Assembly (NCBI RefSeq): GCF_914484835.1
Contig: NZ_CAJZAR010000028.1
Coordinates: 124,001-188,000 of the forward strand
Reading direction: 5' to 3'
Length of the DNA: 64,000 nucleotides
Source: Paraburkholderia tropica
GTDB taxonomy: Bacteria; Pseudomonadota; Gammaproteobacteria; Burkholderiales; Burkholderiaceae
The notes beneath the pieces were generated by a model, which worked only from the letters and a program-made list of their open reading frames with translations, had not been told where the DNA came from and ran no database searches. The position numbers and the translations under genes were made by a program. Of this stretch, positions 59,191-64,000 are shown piece by piece. Position 1 is the stretch's first letter. Each line of letters opens with the position of its first letter.

Positions 59191-60780
59191 ATGACTGCAT
59201 TGACGGGCGAAATGCTCATCGGTTTCTCGGCGGTGCGCGGGCAGGCGGGCGAGCAGCGCGCATTCGATCCCGCCGCGAACGCGGAGATCGCCGCACCCGT
59301 CTTCGGCCTCGGCGACGAAGCAGAAGTGGAACGCGCGGCGACGCTCGCGGCGCGCGCTTTCGACGCCTATCGCACGCTGCCGCTCGCGCGTCGCGCGGCA
59401 TTTCTCGAAGCGATTGCCAGCCATCTGCTGGAGAGCGGGGACGCGTTGATCGCGCGTGCTCACGCGGAAACGGGTCTGCCGCGTGCGCGCCTGCAAGGCG
59501 AACTCGGGCGCACAGTGGGGCAGTTGCGCCTCTTCGCCAATGAAGTGCGCGAAGGCCATTTTCTGCGTGCCACGATCGATTCGGCGCTGCCGGAACGCAT
59601 GCCGCTGCCGCGCGCCGATCTGCGCTTGATGAAGCTGCCGCTCGGCCCCGTGGCCGTATTCGGCGCGAGCAATTTTCCGCTCGCGTTTTCGGTGGCGGGC
59701 GGCGATACGGCATCGGCGCTCGCGGCGGGTGCGCCGGTGATCGTGAAGGCGCACGGCGCACATCTGGGTACCTCGGAGCTCGCGGGTCGCGCGATTCAGG
59801 CGGCTGCGAAGGAAACCGGCATGCCGGATGGCACCTTCTCGCTGCTGTTCGGCGCGGGTCGCAAGATCGGCGAGGCGCTGGTCGCGCATGCCGCCATCAA
59901 GGCGGTGGGCTTCACGGGTTCGCGTCAGGGCGGCCTTGCGCTGCTGCGTATCGCCAACGCGCGTCCTGAGCCGATTCCCGTCTACGCGGAAATGAGCAGC
60001 ATCAATCCGGTATTCCTGTTGCCCGACGCATTGCGTCATCGCGCTGAAACGATTGGCCGCGATTTTGCCGATTCGCTCACGCTTGGCGCGGGGCAGTTCT
60101 GCACCAACCCCGGTCTCGTGCTCGCCATTGACGGGCCCGACCTGCAACGCTTCCTGATTGCGGCGTCACTGGCGCTTTCCGCAAAGCCGCCGCAGACGAT
60201 GCTCACACAGGGCATTCACGCGGCCTGGCAGGACGGCACGCGTGCGCTCGATGCGCTGGACGGCGTGCAAAAGATCGCTCAAGGCGCGGCCGTCGAAGCG
60301 CAATGCAATGCGGCACAAGCCGCGCTCTATGTGACGGATGCAAAGCGCTTCCTGGCCGATGCAGCGCTTCAGGACGAAGTGTTCGGCCCCGCTTCCGTGC
60401 TTGTGCGTGCGAAAGACCTGAACGAACTGCTGGAAATCGCTGAGCGCTTCGAAGGGCAGTTGACTGCCACGCTGCAACTCGATGATGCCGATCACGTCGA
60501 CGCACGCACGCTCCTCACGGTGCTCGAACGCAAGGCCGGCCGTATTCTCGTCAACGGTTTTCCCACCGGCGTCGAAGTGAGTCACGCGATGGTGCACGGC
60601 GGTCCATTCCCGTCGACGTCGAATGCGATGTACACGTCGGTCGGCGCATCGGCGATCGATCGTTTTCTGCGGCCTGTCTGTTACCAGGATCTGCCCGACA
60701 CGCTGCAACACGACGCGCTCAAAAACAGCAATCCGCTGGCGTTGTGGCGCAGGGTGGACGGCGTGCCGCAGCGCGCGTAA
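59191..60780 (+). CDS. ketoglutarate-semialdehyde-type aldehyde dehydrogenase
   Basis: This 529-residue NAD(P)-dependent aldehyde dehydrogenase has [20 protein letters not shown] (cofactor entry with the catalytic Asn), [27 protein letters not shown], the glutamate in [12 protein letters not shown] and the nucleophile Cys in [12 protein letters not shown]. It matches the 2,5-dioxovalerate dehydrogenases of sugar-acid pathways (about 525 residues), longer than the usual 480-residue family. It would turn 2-oxoglutarate semialdehyde into 2-oxoglutarate. It follows the RraA-family gene by about 50 bp. Confidence 0.94.
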   Translation: MTALTGEMLIGFSAVRGQAGEQRAFDPAANAEIAAPVFGLGDEAEVERAATLAARAFDAYRTLPLARRAAFLEAIASHLLESGDALIARAHAETGLPRARLQGELGRTVGQLRLFANEVREGHFLRATIDSALPERMPLPRADLRLMKLPLGPVAVFGASNFPLAFSVAGGDTASALAAGAPVIVKAHGAHLGTSELAGRAIQAAAKETGMPDGTFSLLFGAGRKIGEALVAHAAIKAVGFTGSRQGGLALLRIANARPEPIPVYAEMSSINPVFLLPDALRHRAETIGRDFADSLTLGAGQFCTNPGLVLAIDGPDLQRFLIAASLALSAKPPQTMLTQGIHAAWQDGTRALDALDGVQKIAQGAAVEAQCNAAQAALYVTDAKRFLADAALQDEVFGPASVLVRAKDLNELLEIAERFEGQLTATLQLDDADHVDARTLLTVLERKAGRILVNGFPTGVEVSHAMVHGGPFPSTSNAMYTSVGASAIDRFLRPVCYQDLPDTLQHDALKNSNPLALWRRVDGVPQRA

Positions 60781-60867
60781 AGCGTGTGCAGTTGATGGGC
60801 GGATGAAACGCCAGACGATGAATAACGGAGACATCCGGGCACTACCGGAACAGGAACAGGAGCAGGC

Positions 60868-62208
60868 ATGCAACGCGATTCGATAGCGTGCATCGCGAGA
60901 GAGGCGTCGCGCAGCAAGGTGCGCTACGTCGTGCTCGCGATGATCTTCATGATCACGGCCTTGAATTACGGAGACCGCGCGACGCTTTCGATTACGGCGT
61001 CCGCGATGAAAGGCGAACTCGGTTTGAATGCGGTGCAGATGGGTTATCTGTTTTCCGCATTCAGCTGGGCCTATACGCTTTCGCAATTGCCGAGCGGCTG
61101 GTTGCTCGACCGCTTCGGCGCGCGACGTGTTTATGGCGGCAGTATTCTGCTCTGGTCGTGCTTCACGCTGCTGCAAGGCGTGGCGAGTCTGGAACTGGCG
61201 ACGGCTTCGATTCTCGTCGTCCTGTTCGCTTTGCGCTTTTTTATGGGCATTGCCGAAGCACCTGCATTTCCCGCCAACGCGAAAATCGTTTCGACCTGGT
61301 TCCCGGCCACGGAGCGCGGCATGGCGTCGGCGGTATTCAATTCCGCGCAGTACTTCTCCGCCGTTGTCTTCACGCCGCTGATGGCGTGGATTACGCACAC
61401 GTTCGGCTGGCAATACGTCTATGTGACGATGGGCGTGCTCGGCGTGACGATGGCCTTCGTCTGGATGCGTGCGATGAAAGAGCCGCATGACCATCCGCAC
61501 GTGAATCAGGCCGAACTCGATTACATCGGCCAAAGCGCAACGGCTGAGCGGCGCGAAGAAGCCGTCGATGCACTCATGCGGCTCGGTGGATGGGCATGCG
61601 CGCGTCAACTGCTGTCGAACCGCATGCTGCTCGGCATTTACCTCGGGCAGTTTTCGATCAGCGTACTCACGTATTTCTTCCTCACGTGGTTTCCGGTCTA
61701 CCTCGTGCAGGCACGCGGCATGACCATCATGCAGGCCGGCGTGACGGCTTCGTTGCCCGCGATCTGCGGTTTTCTCGGCGGTTTGCTCGGGGGCGCGTTT
61801 TCGGATGCGCTGGCGCGGCGCGGCTATTCGCTGAGCGCGGCGCGCAAGCTGCCGATCGTGCTCGGCATGCTGCTGTCGCTCTCGATCGTCGGCTGCAATT
61901 ACGTCAAGGCGGATGGGCTCGTGATCGTGCTGATGTCGATGGCGTTCTTCGGCAAAGGCTTCGGCGCGCTGGGCTGGGCCGTGCTCGCTGACGCTTCGCC
62001 AAAGGCGGTCGTGGGATTGTGCGGTTCGATCTTCAATCTGTTCGGCAACCTCGCGGGCATCGTCACGCCGATCGTGATCGGTTACCTGATTGCCGGATCG
62101 GGGTCATTCAATGGCGCATTGCTATTCGTCGGTGCGAATGCGTTGCTCGCAATTTTTAGTTATCTGGTGATCGTCGGAAAGATCGAACGGGTGAAACTGG
62201 TTCAGTAA
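60868..62208 (+). CDS. ACS-family MFS sugar acid importer
   Basis: This 446-residue transporter has 12 membrane helices and the anion:cation symporter family blocks LNYGDRATLSITASAMKGEL, FSAFSWAYTLSQLPSGWLLD and RFFMGIAEAPAFPANAKIVS, as in GudP, GarP, DgoT and ExuT. WFPATERGMASAVFNSAQYF follows as usual. It probably imports the aldonate or aldarate that the operon breaks down, using protons. Repeated ggaacag units and agcagg lie just before the ATG. Confidence 0.94.
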   Translation: MQRDSIACIAREASRSKVRYVVLAMIFMITALNYGDRATLSITASAMKGELGLNAVQMGYLFSAFSWAYTLSQLPSGWLLDRFGARRVYGGSILLWSCFTLLQGVASLELATASILVVLFALRFFMGIAEAPAFPANAKIVSTWFPATERGMASAVFNSAQYFSAVVFTPLMAWITHTFGWQYVYVTMGVLGVTMAFVWMRAMKEPHDHPHVNQAELDYIGQSATAERREEAVDALMRLGGWACARQLLSNRMLLGIYLGQFSISVLTYFFLTWFPVYLVQARGMTIMQAGVTASLPAICGFLGGLLGGAFSDALARRGYSLSAARKLPIVLGMLLSLSIVGCNYVKADGLVIVLMSMAFFGKGFGALGWAVLADASPKAVVGLCGSIFNLFGNLAGIVTPIVIGYLIAGSGSFNGALLFVGANALLAIFSYLVIVGKIERVKLVQ

Positions 62209-62270
62209 AAAACGTGAAACGGTGCGACGGCCATTCGTCGAATAAAGAAAACAAGACTGGAGGAGCAGGA

Positions 62271-63407
62271 ATGAGGCAAACGGCAATTCTGGCGGTGACG
62301 GGCGCCGTATTGGGCGCGGTCTGCGCCAGCGCACAGGCGCAGAATTCGGTGACGCTGTATGGCATCGCCGATGCGGGCATCACCTATATTCATCATGCGG
62401 GCGGCGATCACGACCAGTATTCGATGACGAGTGGCCGCCTCAACGCCACGCGATGGGGATTGACCGGCAGCGAGGACCTGGGAGCGGGGTTGAAGGCCAT
62501 ATTCACCCTCGAAAGCGGTTTTTCGATCGCAGATGGCACATTCGATAAGAGCGGAACGCTATTCAGCCGCCAGGCGTATGTGGGCGTGGCGGACACCCGC
62601 TGGGGCACGCTGACCCTCGGCCGCCAATACGATCCGATGACTGATCTGGTGCAACCGAACCAGGCCGACGCGTATTTCGGCGGCTTGTTCACGACACCCG
62701 GCGACGTCGATAACGCCGATTCGAACGCGCGCTTCAATAACTCCGTGAAATGGCTGAGCAGCGAATGGAACGGCCTGCGTATTGGTGCGAGTTACGCGTT
62801 TGGCGGTGTGGCGGGTTCGGTGGCGTCGGGGCAGGCGTTCGGCGGGGCGGTGTCGTGGCACACGGGGCCGTTCTCGATCGGCGCGGGCGGCATGCACATC
62901 GACAACGGCAATCCTGCGATCTCCGCGCGTCAGACCACGGCCGCCGAATCGCTTTTCTTCACGTCGATTAATAGCGCGTATGCGTCGGCTAGCGCGATCA
63001 ATATCGGCCGCGTGGCAGCCAGCTACAAGCTCGACACGTTCACGTTCGGCGGCTATTACAGCTATGCCGAATATGTGCCCGACGGCTGGTCGCAATTCAC
63101 GAAAACCGAGCATTACCACATCGGTTCCGCGTACGTGCATTGGCAGGTCACGCCGGTCGTCGAAACGCAGCTTGCTTATAACTACATGCATTCGACGGGC
63201 GACTCATCGGCGGTCTATCAGACGGTCACGCTCGGCGCGCTCTATGACTTGAGCAAGCGCACGGCGATCTATATCGAAGGCGGATACGGCCACGCAAACG
63301 GTTCGAACGGTTCGGGGCCAGCGCAAGCCGTCATCGGCGCAGCGATGGTCGATGCGGGCAAGCCTTCTCAGGTGCTCGTCACCGCCGGCCTGCGCCAACT
63401 TTTCTGA
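62271..63407 (+). CDS. Gram-negative porin (OmpC-like, Burkholderia type)
   Basis: The ATG at 62271 with ggaggagcagg upstream gives 378 residues. A signal peptide (MRQTAILAVTGAVLGAVCAS, cleavage near AQA) precedes NSVTLYGIADAGITYIHHAG. WGLTGSEDLGAGLKAIFTLE, WGTLTLGRQYDPMTDLV and the last strand ending LVTAGLRQLF complete the trimeric porin pattern. It lies 62 bp after the importer gene and is probably part of the sugar-acid operon, as its outer-membrane entry route. Confidence 0.94.
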   Translation: MRQTAILAVTGAVLGAVCASAQAQNSVTLYGIADAGITYIHHAGGDHDQYSMTSGRLNATRWGLTGSEDLGAGLKAIFTLESGFSIADGTFDKSGTLFSRQAYVGVADTRWGTLTLGRQYDPMTDLVQPNQADAYFGGLFTTPGDVDNADSNARFNNSVKWLSSEWNGLRIGASYAFGGVAGSVASGQAFGGAVSWHTGPFSIGAGGMHIDNGNPAISARQTTAAESLFFTSINSAYASASAINIGRVAASYKLDTFTFGGYYSYAEYVPDGWSQFTKTEHYHIGSAYVHWQVTPVVETQLAYNYMHSTGDSSAVYQTVTLGALYDLSKRTAIYIEGGYGHANGSNGSGPAQAVIGAAMVDAGKPSQVLVTAGLRQLF

Positions 63408-63432
63408 CAATAAATCGAAACGGAGACACATC

Positions 63433-64000
63433 ATGACGAATGTCGATCAACGGCATTTCGCATTGCGAAGGAATTGCCTCAGGGCGTTGATGCTTGCACC
63501 GCTTGCGGGCGGTATGGCCACCCGCGCGTTCGCGTATCCGAAAAGCAGCGTGAAGCTGGAGCTGGTCGCGACGTCGCCGACGCATCTCTGGAATGGCGTA
63601 ACGCTCACCGCGAATGGCCGCATGTTTGCTTCGATGCCGCGCTGGCCAGGTTTCGAGCAAACGCCCGCGCTAGTCGAAGTGATGAAGGACGGCTCGCTGG
63701 TGCCGTATCCCGGCGGCGCGTGGAATGAGTGGAAGCCGGGCGATTCCGGCACGGACAGTTTCGTCGGGGTGAATGCCGTCAACTGCTTCGACGGCGTGAC
63801 GATCTGGGCCGTCGATCAGGGCACGGTGCCGGGCCATGACGCCTTCATGCCGGGCGCGGGCAAGTTCGTGCAGATCGATACGCGCACGAACAAGATCGTG
63901 CGCAAATATGAATTTGGCACCGACGTCTTGCCGCCGGGAGCCGCATTCAACGATATCCGCATTTACGGTAACTACGCCTATTTGACCGATTCGGGCGCGG
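63433..64000 (+). CDS. royal-jelly (MRJP/yellow) family protein, start only
   Basis: The frame from the ATG at 63433 runs off the window end after 189 codons. The N-terminus (HFALRRNCLRALMLAPLAGG) is a Tat-like signal with a twin Arg. Then SPTHLWNGVTLTANGRMFAS, FVGVNAVNCFDGVTIWAVDQ and GAAFNDIRIYGNYAYLTDSG match the bacterial branch of the major royal jelly/yellow beta-propeller family. These are distant relatives of SMP-30 lactonases, so a periplasmic lactone hydrolase in the sugar-acid route is plausible but unproven. It is 25 bp after the porin gene. Confidence 0.88.
   Translation, partial: MTNVDQRHFALRRNCLRALMLAPLAGGMATRAFAYPKSSVKLELVATSPTHLWNGVTLTANGRMFASMPRWPGFEQTPALVEVMKDGSLVPYPGGAWNEWKPGDSGTDSFVGVNAVNCFDGVTIWAVDQGTVPGHDAFMPGAGKFVQIDTRTNKIVRKYEFGTDVLPPGAAFNDIRIYGNYAYLTDSGA

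Overview
This is a GC-rich Gram-negative chromosome segment. Burkholderia-type trimeric porins, a DUF4148 protein, a Tat/cytochrome c sugar-dehydrogenase complex and the codon use point to Burkholderiaceae, probably the Paraburkholderia/Caballeronia group. I see no rRNA, tRNA, CRISPR array or intact insertion sequence. Most of the window is dense metabolic, transport and regulatory genes. The long ORFs opposite the real genes are high-GC shadows.

Layout. 1-6.4 kb: an exported alpha/beta hydrolase (cut by the window edge), then a tripartite EmrAB/NodT-type drug efflux operon and its divergent IclR-family regulator. 6.4-11.3 kb: a non-oxidative aromatic acid decarboxylase locus (UbiD-like decarboxylase, FUSC aromatic-acid efflux protein, UbiX-like flavin prenyltransferase, small flavin-fold protein); ubiD and ubiX have near-copy promoter boxes. 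11.7-20.6 kb: chemoreceptor, ABC-2 exporter, purine nucleoside permease, LysR regulator with a tautomerase, MarR regulator with an MFS exporter, and an MqsRA toxin-antitoxin pair. 20.7-32.4 kb: GFA-family zinc protein, EnvZ/OmpR-like two-component system, methyltransferase plus CelD-type acetyltransferase, cupin, DUF4148 protein, Rieske protein, a PAP2 lipoprotein with an autotransporter-type tail, a LysR regulator and a CSS-EAL c-di-GMP phosphodiesterase. 32.8-34.0 kb: a GT87-family membrane protein.

34.4-44.1 kb is the most unusual part: a tightly overlapping nine-gene minus-strand operon. In transcription order it encodes a malate-synthase-like protein fused to hotdog-like domains, a ThiS/MoaD-type sulfur carrier ending in Gly-Gly, an acyl carrier protein, a LuxE-type acyl-protein synthetase, FabI-like and FabG-like reductases, an AMP-forming acyl ligase, a LuxC-type acyl reductase and a rhodanese-MoeB/ThiF fusion. 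There are no luciferase genes. The set reads as an undescribed pathway that builds, reduces and probably sulfurates an acyl chain held on a carrier protein. After a beta-propeller gene, a plus-strand trio at 45.9-48.4 kb (short peptide, TPR-like/ATP-grasp ligase, SerC-like aminotransferase) is a second candidate biosynthetic unit, possibly of a peptide-derived product.

48.5-64.0 kb: a lipoprotein plus membrane protein, then a sugar/sugar-acid oxidation region. A minus-strand operon (porin, Tat-exported small subunit, GMC flavoprotein, triheme cytochrome c, then LacI regulator) would oxidise a sugar in the periplasm. Across a GntR/FadR-type regulator, a plus-strand operon (enolase-superfamily dehydratase, RraA-family protein, ketoglutarate-semialdehyde-type dehydrogenase, ACS-family MFS importer, porin, royal-jelly-family protein) would import the acid and carry it toward 2-oxoglutarate in a Weimberg-like route.
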